Under the pieces are notes generated by a model. That model did not search any database. It had not been told where the DNA came from and saw only the letters and a list, made by a program, of their open reading frames with translations. The translations under genes and the position numbers were made by a program. A stretch of 64,000 nt of DNA, taken from positions 124,001 to 188,000 of the forward strand of contig PHCX01000005.1 of the NCBI GenBank assembly GCA_002842435.1, written 5' to 3'. Positions 38,828 to 48,200 of the stretch are shown here, one piece after another; positions within the stretch are counted from its first letter, which is position 1, and each line of letters starts with the position of its first letter. Origin of the DNA: Betaproteobacteria bacterium HGW-Betaproteobacteria-1 (GTDB lineage: Bacteria > Pseudomonadota > Gammaproteobacteria > Burkholderiales > Methylophilaceae).

Positions 38828-38931
38828 CTACGGTACCAGATGCTGCTTTCGGCATGGACGACAGCGGATTGCATCATCAGAATCAGGAATGCAAGGTAGA
38901 AGTGGCGAATTGGGAGCGCGTTTACGGTCAG
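38806..38931 (-). pseudogene. relic ORF with signal-peptide-like segment
   Basis: A 41-codon open stretch without a usable start codon before codon 19 reads as a signal peptide (HFYLAFLILMMQSAVVHA) and then AESSIWYRSDDPFAT and stop. It overlaps the macB relic in another frame. It looks like the broken front of an exported protein joined to the permease remnant by deletion. No family could be assigned. Confidence 0.35.
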
Positions 38932-38973
38932 TTATTTCAGTTGTTCAATTGCAGCATGATACTGCTTACATCA

Positions 38974-39102
38974 GGGGGGGGGCTGTCTGCAGACATGATC
39001 CTTAATGTAAACAAGCTGATGCAAGGTCAGCTTGGTTCGCAGCCGACCTTGCATCAGCGTCATGAGTTCTCTTTGGATGACTACCCGGAGCGTAACGCCA
39101 GT
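38974..39102. other. non-coding stretch with G9 run and long hairpin
   Basis: The interval holds a run of nine G (38974-38982) and a perfect 13-bp inverted repeat (39016-39028 with 39045-39057; CTGATGCAAGGTC) with a 16-nt loop. The hairpin is 46 bp past the stop of the ABC-F gene on the minus strand and may serve as its 3' end, though no T-run follows. Confidence 0.55.
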
Positions 39103-40695
39103 TTAAATGTCCTGGCTTTCCAGGTATTCCTCATAGTTGCCGCGGTAATCGATGATGCCATCCGGTTTGATTTCCAGAATGCGGGTGGCGATGGAGCTGA
39201 CGAATTCACGGTCATGGCTGACGAAGAACAGCGTGCCTTTGTATTTGTCCAGGGCAGTGTTCAATGCCTCGATCGATTCCATGTCCATGTGGTTGGTCGG
39301 TTCATCCATGAGCAATACATTGGTTTTTGCCAGCATCAGCTTGCCATATAACATGCGGCCTTTTTCACCACCAGAAAGCACTTTCACTGATTTTTTAGTG
39401 TCCTCGCCAGAGAATAAAAGCCGGCCCAGCATGCTGCGTACAACCTGGTCGTCATCACCAGCCTGGGTGAAGCGTGTCATCCACTCAAACAAAGTTTCGC
39501 CATTCTCGAATTCGTATTCATGGTCTTGTGCGAAATAGCCGAGCTTGGCTTTTTCCGCCCATTTGACCTTGCCGTGATTCGCTGTCAGATCGCCGGCCAG
39601 GCAGCGTAATAGCGTGGTTTTACCGACACCGTTTTCACCGATGATGGCAATCTTTTCGCCAGCTTCCACCATCATGCTGAAGTCATTGAACAAAGGGTGA
39701 TCGAAACCGTGACTGAGTTTCTCCACTTCGACAGCATTGCGATGCAGTTTTTCCCTGTCATCGAATTCAAAACGGATGAACGGGTACTGACGGCTTGAAG
39801 GCTTGATGTCTTCTACCTTGATCTTGTCGATCTGCTTGGCGCGGCTGGTCGCCTGCTTGGCTTTGGACGCATTGGCCGAGAACCGGCGTACAAAGTCCTG
39901 TAAATCGGCAATCTGCTGTTTGGCTTTGGCATTGTCCTTGGCTTGCTGTGCACGTGCCTGTGTTGAGGCCTCCATGAAGTCATCGTAGTTGCCCGGATAG
40001 ACTGTCAATTTGCCGTAATCCATGTCGCAGGTGTGCGTACAGACCTGATTCAAAAAGTGCCGGTCATGCGAAATGATGATCATGCTGCAATCGCGGTTGT
40101 TCAGCACGTCTTCCAGCCAGCGGATAGTGTTGATGTCGAGGTTGTTGGTCGGTTCGTCCAGCAGCAGGATGTCCGGATTGGCAAACAAGGCCTGTACCAG
40201 CAGCACACGTAGTTTCCAGCCGGGCGCGATGGCACTCATTGGACCATTGTGTTGCTCGATAGGGATACCAACACCCAGCAACAGTTCGCCGGCGCGTGCT
40301 TCAGCCGTATAGCCGTCGTATTCTGCATAGACACCTTCCAGTTCGGCGGCCTTCATGTAGTCGTCTTCGGTCGCTTCCGGATTCATGTAGATGGCGTTCT
40401 TCTCTACATTGGCGGCCCACATTTGTTCATGGCCCATCATGACGACATCCAGCACGCGCTGGTCTTCATAGGCGAACTGATCCTGTTTTAGCCAGGCCAT
40501 GCGTTCGTTGCTGTCGATCGTGACGTTGCCGGCAGAGGGTTCCAGCACGCCAGCCAGAATTTTCATGAAGGTGGACTTGCCACAGCCGTTGGCGCCGATC
40601 AGGCCGTAGCGATTGCCTTCGCCGAATTTGACGGAGATGTTCTCGAACAATGGCTTGGCGCCAAACTGCATGGTGATATTGTTAGCTATAAGCAA
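39103..40695 (-). CDS. ybiT: ABC-F family ATPase (YbiT-like)
   Basis: 530 residues, two nucleotide-binding domains and no membrane part. Walker [10 protein letters not shown] and GENGVGKTT; Walker B with DEPTNNLD and DEPTNHMD; the second signature is LSGGEKGRM, while the first is the YbiT-type [12 protein letters not shown]. The charged interdomain P-site tether lies near 240-320. ABC-F proteins act on the ribosomal E site to adjust translation or protect against antibiotics; YbiT members are housekeeping factors. Symbol by similarity of signature. It lies downstream of the nitroreductase gene, separated by the second CCACAGAG repeat. Confidence 0.92.
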   Translation of the reverse strand: MLIANNITMQFGAKPLFENISVKFGEGNRYGLIGANGCGKSTFMKILAGVLEPSAGNVTIDSNERMAWLKQDQFAYEDQRVLDVVMMGHEQMWAANVEKNAIYMNPEATEDDYMKAAELEGVYAEYDGYTAEARAGELLLGVGIPIEQHNGPMSAIAPGWKLRVLLVQALFANPDILLLDEPTNNLDINTIRWLEDVLNNRDCSMIIISHDRHFLNQVCTHTCDMDYGKLTVYPGNYDDFMEASTQARAQQAKDNAKAKQQIADLQDFVRRFSANASKAKQATSRAKQIDKIKVEDIKPSSRQYPFIRFEFDDREKLHRNAVEVEKLSHGFDHPLFNDFSMMVEAGEKIAIIGENGVGKTTLLRCLAGDLTANHGKVKWAEKAKLGYFAQDHEYEFENGETLFEWMTRFTQAGDDDQVVRSMLGRLLFSGEDTKKSVKVLSGGEKGRMLYGKLMLAKTNVLLMDEPTNHMDMESIEALNTALDKYKGTLFFVSHDREFVSSIATRILEIKPDGIIDYRGNYEEYLESQDI

Positions 40696-40716
40696 AATGA
40701 ATCCTTAAAAAATCTG

Positions 40717-40787
40717 GCCACAGAGTGCACTGAGATCCCAGAGAATCAGGACTTGGTTCTCTCTGTGTGCTCTGTGAACTCTGTGGC
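40717..40787. repeat. inverted repeat, CCACAGAGG family, copy 2
   Basis: Arms 40717-40745 and 40757-40787 both carry GCCACAGAG, with imperfect pairing further in and an 11-bp spacer. The motif composition (repeated CACAGAG) and the intergenic location match copy 1 at 15875-15996. Confidence 0.75.
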
Positions 40788-40797
40788 TTAAATGGAG

Positions 40798-41403
40798 TTA
40801 ATCAAATTTGTTACGAATGACGACTTCTTCCATCGGCAACTGACCGCCGCGTGGCATCGCAGGCTGCAGCGCCTTGCCGACGACGACAAACATGGCCGGG
40901 ATGTGATCGGCAGGCAGGTTCAGTAATCTGGCAACGGCATCAAAGTCGAAGCCGTCCATCGGGCAGGTGTCATAACCCATTTCCCTCGCTGCCAGCATGA
41001 TGGTCATTGCTGCCATACCGCAGGATCGCATCGCCTCGTCGCGCTGCACCTGTTCACGGCCGCCGTAATACTGGCCAATGGCCGGAATCAAGAAATCCTG
41101 CACCGGCTTGGCTGCATTGCGCCAGTAGCGTTCCGGTTGTTTCTCCCAGGCCTTGAGGTCCGCTGTCAGCACGATCAACAGAGAAGCATCGGTGACCTGT
41201 GCCTGATTCCAGCTGACCTTGCGGATTTCCTGTCTTAATGCGGCATCCTGTACCAGCACAAAGCGCCAGTTCTGGATGTTGAAGGCAGTGGGGGAGAGCA
41301 TGGCAAGCGACATCAGCTTGCTGATCTCATCTTCGGTCATGCCGTGTTGCGGGTCATATGCCTTGACGGCGCGACGCTCTCTGATGGCTTGTTCTATATT
41401 CAT
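40798..41403 (-). CDS. nitroreductase-family FMN oxidoreductase
   Basis: 201 residues, single FMN-binding nitroreductase domain, probably a dimer. RERRAVKAYDP at the front and SPTAFNIQNWRFVLV bind the FMN phosphate and ring; AAREMGYDTCPMDGFD is the usual C-terminal cofactor loop. Such enzymes reduce nitro compounds, quinones or flavins with NAD(P)H; the physiological substrate cannot be read. The start overlaps the greB stop by 4 bp, suggesting coupled translation. Confidence 0.9.
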   Translation of the reverse strand: MNIEQAIRERRAVKAYDPQHGMTEDEISKLMSLAMLSPTAFNIQNWRFVLVQDAALRQEIRKVSWNQAQVTDASLLIVLTADLKAWEKQPERYWRNAAKPVQDFLIPAIGQYYGGREQVQRDEAMRSCGMAAMTIMLAAREMGYDTCPMDGFDFDAVARLLNLPADHIPAMFVVVGKALQPAMPRGGQLPMEEVVIRNKFD

Positions 41404-41903
41404 GATTCGTAATGGATATCCAGAATTTCCAGGGATATGTTGCCGGCCGGGCGCTGCCAGACGACAGTGTCACCTATCTTGTGACCAATCAACGCTTTTG
41501 CCAGCGGTGAAATCCAGCTGACTTTATTGAGTTGAGCATCGGCTTCATCTTCGCCGACGATGTGAAAGCACTGGCGCTCGCCTTCGTCGTCCTCGATTTC
41601 GACTGTGGCACCGAACAGCACCGTGTCGTGTCCCTGTGTCGCCGGGTCAATCAGAATGACAGAGTCCAGTCTGGCTCGCACATAGCGCAGGTCGCGCTCG
41701 ACTTCGGCGATTCTTTCCTTGGTGAAGGTGTCGTCGGAAGATTTCTTCAATTCATCCAGCTTGGCGACCAGCTCTTCTTCCCAAGTCTGCAATTCCAGTG
41801 CGCCGGTCGGAGTCACATAATTAGGGTGCGGGCTGACCGGGCGTTCCGCCAGCTCGGCACCCGCCTGACCGACGTTATCTTCATTGACAAAAGCACGGCT
41901 CAT
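41400..41903 (-). CDS. greB: transcription elongation factor GreB
   Basis: 167 residues. GreB rescues backtracked RNA polymerase by stimulating transcript cleavage. MSRAFVNED is the classic GreB N-terminus; the coiled coil spans about 15-80 with the acidic tip DDTFTKERIAEVERDLRYV, and the C-terminal FKBP-like domain ends in SWISPLAKALIGHKIGDTVVWQRPAG. The gene lies directly beside the outer end of the guaA island; without the island its start would be 61 bp from the guaA stop. Confidence 0.94.
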   Translation of the reverse strand: MSRAFVNEDNVGQAGAELAERPVSPHPNYVTPTGALELQTWEEELVAKLDELKKSSDDTFTKERIAEVERDLRYVRARLDSVILIDPATQGHDTVLFGATVEIEDDEGERQCFHIVGEDEADAQLNKVSWISPLAKALIGHKIGDTVVWQRPAGNISLEILDIHYES

Positions 41904-41963
41904 ATTGATTCTTTCAGGGTTGCGGTGAACGAGGTTTGGACGGCGAATGCTACAAAATGCTCG

Positions 41964-41981
41964 CTATTCCCACTCAATGGT
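41964..41981. repeat. direct repeat, distal att copy of the guaA island
   Basis: CTATTCCCACTCAATGGT matches the guaA 3' end (53125-53142) at 17 of 18 positions in the same orientation. On the minus strand it reads as ...TIEWE-stop, the end of GMP synthase, but without the rest of the gene. It marks the far boundary of the island. Confidence 0.85.
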
Positions 41982-42049
41982 AAACAAGCCTCGAAAAGCC
42001 AATAACGGCGGGGTATGGCGGTCATACGTATCGCACCATGAAAAACACC

Positions 42050-42096
42050 CTTCAGCGCTAGAGGCAATTTAATAGATTGCGGATTCAACGCTGAAG
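42050..42096. repeat. inverted repeat near the island end
   Basis: CTTCAGCG (42050-42057) pairs with CGCTGAAG (42089-42096), and inside it GCAAT pairs with ATTGC. It lies 137 bp past the ndvB stop on the minus strand, in the 329-bp gap between greB and ndvB that has no other recognisable feature besides the att repeat. It may end the ndvB transcript. Confidence 0.4.
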
Positions 42097-42232
42097 TGCG
42101 TGCCGGGCAAGCGCCTGCATAGCCCTGTGGTTTGCAGCAAAACTTCAGTGGATTGAAAGCCTGATGTCTTTCGTGGTTTTTCCTCGGCACCAAATACGAC
42201 ATACCAGCGGTCTCCAAGTATATAAGATGCCC

Positions 42233-45200
42233 TTAGTCCAAGTCCACCTCGACGAAATGTTCCCGACGGTCGTCGATCAGCGGAATACGGGTATCGGGAC
42301 GTTCGGCGCCGTCTACCCTTACGCGGATGGCCTGCCCCGAAGGTTCGCCGACGCGCCTGACGGTGATGTGGTAGACGGTGTCGCGATAGCGGTAGTGGAT
42401 TTTGTAGGAATCCCAGTCGGCAGGGACACAGGGCGCAATGCGTAGATGGTCCACTTCCAGTTGCAGGCCGAGCAGGGTTTCCACGGTCAGCCGGTACATC
42501 CAGCCTGCCGCCCCTGTGTACCAAGTCCAGCCGCCGCGGCCGGTGTGCGGCGCCACGCCATAGATGTCCGCGCACATGACGTAGGGCTCGACCTTGTAGC
42601 GTTCGATCGCCTCCGGCGTGCTGCCGTGATGGACCGGATTGAGCATGGCGAAGAATTCCCACGCGCGTTCGGTGTCGCCCATCATGGCAAACGCCATCGT
42701 GGTCCAGATCGCGGCATGGGTATATTGGCCGCCGTTCTCGCGTACACCGGGGATGTAGCCCTTGATGTAGCCGGGCTCCAGTGCTGATTTGTCGAAGGGC
42801 GGGTCGAGCAGCTGGATGATCTGTTTGTCGCGCCGCACCAGTCGCTGGTCCACCGCGGCCATCGCCTGCCGTGTGCGTACCGGATCGCCGCCCTTGGAGA
42901 TGACCGCCCAGCTCTGGCTGATCGAATCGATTTGGCATTCGTCGTTGCTGGCCGAGCCGAGCGGGGTGCCGTCGTCGAAATACGCGCGTCTGTACCACGC
43001 GCCATCCCAGGCCTGGGTTTCTATGTTGGTGCGCAGCAGCGTTGCCTGGCCGCTGCACATGTCGGCAAAGGCCGCATCGCCCCGCCCACGCGCCAGGCCC
43101 GCGAACAACTCAAGGTTCTCGACCAGGAACCATGCCAGCCACACGCTTTCGCCACGGCCCTCCTTACCGACCAGATTCATGCCGTCGTTCCAGTCGCCGC
43201 AGCCCATCAGTGGCAGGTTGTGGGCGCCGAAGCGCAGACCGTGCTTGATGGCACGCACGCAGTGCTCATAGAGACTGGCAGCTTCTGGTGAACGCTGCGG
43301 CTGGTCATAGTAGGCCTCCTCTTCCGTATACAGCTCACGGCCCTCCAGAAAATGGATGGACTCATCGAGTACGCCGGTATCGCCGGTCGCCCGCACATAG
43401 CGACAGGTTGCATAGGGTAGCCACAGATAGTCATCGGAGAAATGGGTGCGTACGCCTTGCCCGTTGGGCGGGTGCCACCAGTGTTGCACGTCGCCCTTGA
43501 GAAACTGGCGCCCGGCGTGCAGGATCAGCTGCTCGCGGGCGAGCCACGGTGTCGCATGAACCAGCGCCATGGTGTCCTGCAATTGGTCGCGGAAGCCGTA
43601 AGCACCGCCGGACTGGTAGTAGCCGCTGCGTCCCCACAGTCTGCACGAAAGCGTTTGATAGACCAACCAGCCGTTGGCCAGCACGTTGAGCGCAGGGTCT
43701 GGCGTGTCCACATTCACCGCGCCCAAAGTGCGGTTCCAGTGCTCCCACACCGCTTCCAGTGCCTGCCGCGCGCCCGCGCGCCCGCTGAAACGCTGGATGA
43801 AATGTCGCGCTTCGTCGGCATTGCTGGCCGCGCCGAAGACGAAAACGATCTCACGCGTTTGTCCTGCGGCCAGTTCGACTCCGGCCTGGATTGCGGCGCA
43901 CGGATCGAGGCCGGCCCCGGTCCGGCCCGACAGGCGTTTGCGACGCATTGCCGCCGGGCTTGCAAGCGAGCCATTGCGACCGATGAACTCGGTGCGGTTT
44001 CCGCTCACCGAGCGTTCGCGCTCGCTGACCTGTGCAAACACCACCCGATTGGCGCATTCGCGGCCATAGGCATTGCGGGCAAACAGCGCCCCGGTTTGCG
44101 GGTCCGTTTCGGTGACGATGTGCATCTGGTTGGCGTGGCGCCACTCGCCGAGCACCAGTTCCCAATACCCGGTCAGCGACAGACTGCGCGTGCGCAGCGA
44201 CTGGTTGTGCAGCTTGACCACTACAAATTTGACCGCGGCGTCCATGGCGACGTAGGTATGGAGCTCCGAGCCGATGCCGGCTTCATAGTGCTCGAACACG
44301 CTGTAGCCGAAGCCGTGCCGGCATACATAGCCTGATTTGCCGCGGGCTGGTAGCGGCGTCGGCGACCAGAACGCTCCCGTTTCCTCGTCGCGGATATAGA
44401 GCGCCTCGCCACTGCTGTCGGAGACTGGGTCGTTGTGCCAAGGGGTGAGCCGGAACTCATGCGCGTTTTCCGCCCAGGTATACGCGCTGCCGCTTTCGCT
44501 GACGACTGTGCCGATGTGCGGGCTGGCGATCACGTTGACCCATGGAGCTGGCGTGATCTGGCCGGGTTCAAGGGTGATGACATATTCGTGTCCGTCGGGC
44601 GTGAAGCCACCGAGGCCGTTGCAGAAAATGCGCTCGCGCGCCGCCAGTGGGTACACCGGTTCGGCGGGCGCTTGCTGCGAGGGTTCCAGGCGGTCTGACG
44701 CACGCTCTGCCGACACGCGGCGTTCCACTTGCTCGATCAGGTTTTCAGCGTTGTCGCTGAAAACGATGCGCGCGACCGTCTGCAGCAGCACCCGCTCGTC
44801 CTCGGACAGCTCTTCGGCACGGCGCACGAAGACGCCGCCAGGCTTGTCGATCACCTGCGCTTCGGGACCGGCATTGATCAGCCCCATGATCAGGTCCTGC
44901 AGCACCGCGCGGTAGCCTGAAAAGTCCTCATTGACAATCACCAGATCGGTAACCAGACCTTTCATGCGCCAGTAGGCGTGCGCCTGCAACACCTGCTTGA
45001 CCAGATCGATGCGATTGATGTCGCCGATGCGCAGTTTGACGATCGGCAGATCGCCCGAGATACCAAAACGCCACAGCCCGGACTGCCCCAACTGGTTGCG
45101 GGCGATGATGCCGGGTGTAGCCCGGCGCAGGGCATTGCCGTAAATGACCGAACTGGCCAGGCGACCAAAAATCTGGGCATCGGCTTCGGTGATGCTGAGA

Positions 45201-48200
45201 TGGCGCAGCACTTCCTGGCTCTGGAACCAGGCCATTTCGAACGCGCGTTCGACGAAGTGGCGGTCGCAATATTTCTCGATCAGGGCCAATGCGGCTTCGC
45301 GCGTGTCCGCAATGCCGGAGATGATCTGCACGCACGCAGATTCGTCGGGCGACAGGGTGAGCGTGCGGCGGATCGCTACGATGGGATCGAGTACCGATCC
45401 CTCGGTGTTCGATAACCGCAGGCTGTCGCGGCTTTCCAGTACCAGCGGGTTGGTTGCTGTGCGACCACGTCCGATGAAGCGGGCACGGTCGGTTTCGTAG
45501 GACGGTTCGTCGGCCACAGTGCCCGGCGCGGCCAGCAGATGGAACATCCAGGGCACCTGCTCGCCCGGTGTACGGGGGCGCCGGGTGCAGAGGATCGCCT
45601 GCCTCTCGGGCAGGATTTCAGTCTGCACGAACAGGTTGCTGAATGAGCGGTGCGCCAGATCGGCATTCAACGGCGCCAGCACCACTTCCGCGTAGCTCGT
45701 CAACTCAATGTGACGGTGCCGCGCCGATTGGTTGGTGAGCGTAATGCGGCGGATTTCGACATCGTCCTCGGGGGACACGCTGATCTCGGTATGCGCCTCG
45801 ATTGACTGATCGCGTCGCCGGTATTCGGCGCGTGCCTGCACAAAAATCGCCTCGTAGTGATCGGCGCGGCGCAGGGTCGGTTGATGGGCGGTCGACCAGA
45901 ACCGTCCCGTGTCGCGATCTCGCAGGTAAATGAAGGTGCCCCAGCCATCGGCGGTGGCGTCCTCGCGCCAACGGGTGATGGCGAGGTCGCGCCAGCGGCT
46001 GGCGCTGCCGCCGGCATGGGTCGCCATGACATGGTAGCGTCCGTTCGACAACAGGTGAACTTCAGGGATCGGCGTGTTCGCGTCACTAAATACGCGCATG
46101 ATCGAACCGACGTCCGCGCTGGGGGGGCGTGCGGCGGCGCTGACTTCGGCTGCGTGCGGGTGCAGGGTGGCGCCCTTCTTCGGCACTCGCTCCTGCAGCA
46201 GCAGTTCGGTTGCCCGCGCCAGCGGGTCGGACATGAAACGGCGCTGCATCGGCTGGTTGAGTAATACATGCGCAAAAGCCAGCAGGCTCATACCCTGATG
46301 GTGTGCCATGAACGACCGCACGATGGCGTGCGGCTTGCCGCGAGGCACCCGTGTTGGCGTGTAATCGATCGCTTCGTAGAAGCCAAAGGCACCAAGAAAT
46401 CCCTGCTTGGCCAGCGTCTGCAGGTTGCGGCATGCTTCGCGCGGCATCACGGTCAGTGCTAGTGCGCTGGCATAAGGAGCAATGACCAGGTCGTCTCCCA
46501 GTCCGCGCTTGAAGCCGAGGCCGGGCACGCCGAATGCTCGGTATTGGTAGACCTGGTGTATGTCGGTGGCGTTGTAGCATGACTCGGAAATCCCCCACGG
46601 CACCTCGCGTTGCCGGCCGTATTCGATCTGGCGCGACACTGCGGCCTTGCAGGTCTGCTCCAGCAGGGTGTTCGGATAGCTCGGCATGATCAGCTGCGGC
46701 ATCAGGTATTCGAACATCGACCCGCTCCACGAAATCAGGCTGACATCACCACCGTGACTGGTCAGTAGTCGGCCGAGCGAGAACCAGTGCTTCTGCGGCA
46801 CTTGTCCCTGCGCGATGAGCAGGAAACTGGCCAGACGTGCTTCCGATGCCAGGAGATCGTAGCATGATGGATCGCGGCGTCGTTCGCTGACGTCGTAGCC
46901 GATGGTCAAGAGACCACATGCGGCATCGTATAGAAATTCGAAATCCATTACCGCCAGTGCGCGGCAACGATTCATCAGGTCATCAATAGTGTCGAGTTGC
47001 GTTTGCGCGCCTGTGCCGCCTAACTTAATCCATGTCGGAATGGCGCTGAAGCGCTGCGACTCGGGTGCCAGGAATTCAAGCTCCTCTCGCAGGGCGCGGG
47101 ATTGCTGGTCGAATGCCTGCGCCCAGTAAGCCAGTTCGCTATCGGTATCGACATCCGCCGGTAGCCAGGCAACCAGTTCACCGCCGATGCGGTGAATCTC
47201 GTCCAGCATGCTGGTGGCAGCAGCCAATGTCTGCGGTGGTCGATCCAGTGTGAATGTGCGCAGGGTGTCCTGTAACAGGCCAACCTTTTTTCCGAGCTCG
47301 GGGGCGGGGTTGGCAGGCAACTGCTTGGCCAGTACCTGCAAGGTGTCTTGCAGGCCCCGCAGCGCGCTGGCTGGCAGCACCGGCTGATGTCTCAGTTCGG
47401 CCAGGCCCGCTTGCAGTGTGAGCAGGCAGCCGGCCAGGTTGCCGCTGTCTACCGACGAGACGTATTGCGGGTGGAGCGGTTGCAGGGTGCGGGTGTCGTA
47501 CCAGTTGTAGAAATGGCCACGGTAGCGTTCCAGCTTTTCCATTGAGGCCAGTGTGTTGTCGATGCGCTGCAGGCATTCCCTGACCGTGAGATAACCGAAA
47601 TCGACCGCAGCCAGGTCTGCCAGCAGCGACATGCCGATGTTGGTGGGCGAGGTGCGCGAGGCGATGGCCGGCGTCGGGTATTCCTGGAAGTTGTCGGGCG
47701 GCAGCCAGTTGTCATCCGGGCCGACGAACTCTGCAAAGTAGCGCCAGGTTCGCCGGGCTGATGCCCGCAGGAACGCTTGTTGATCCCCACTCAGGTCCGG
47801 GGTGGGCGACACCAGAGGCTGGCTGATCCACCAGCCGACGATGGGCGATACCAGCCACAGCAACAGGAGGGGTGCAGAAAGAAGCCATTCCGCCGGGGGC
47901 TGGGTCCAGGCCAGTGTCACGCCCAGGGTCACTGTCAGAACAGGTGCGGTCCACATCTCCACGGCAAAATCGGCTAGCGTGCGGCATGCGTTGCGGTGTG
48001 CGTAAGCGGGCAGTTGCCACAGCAACAGCCCGCGTCTCGTGAACAACATGCGTATCCCCGAGCGCATGATGGCCCCCAGGCTTATCAGTGTGTCGTAGGG
48101 CAAAAAGATCAGGGTCAGAAAGGCGAGCGTGAGCGGACGTCCCGCCGATTTGCTGGTAAGGCTCAGGTGCACCAGCCAGTCGCGTTCTTCAGGTTTGCGG

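Noticed and set aside
42069-43058. Arg/Pro/His-rich open frame overlapping the end of ndvB
   Set aside because: Frame-shifted reading of a GC-rich gene; no sensible protein composition.
46121-46127. Run of seven G in ndvB as a slippage site
   Set aside because: Short for a contingency tract and expected in GC-rich DNA.
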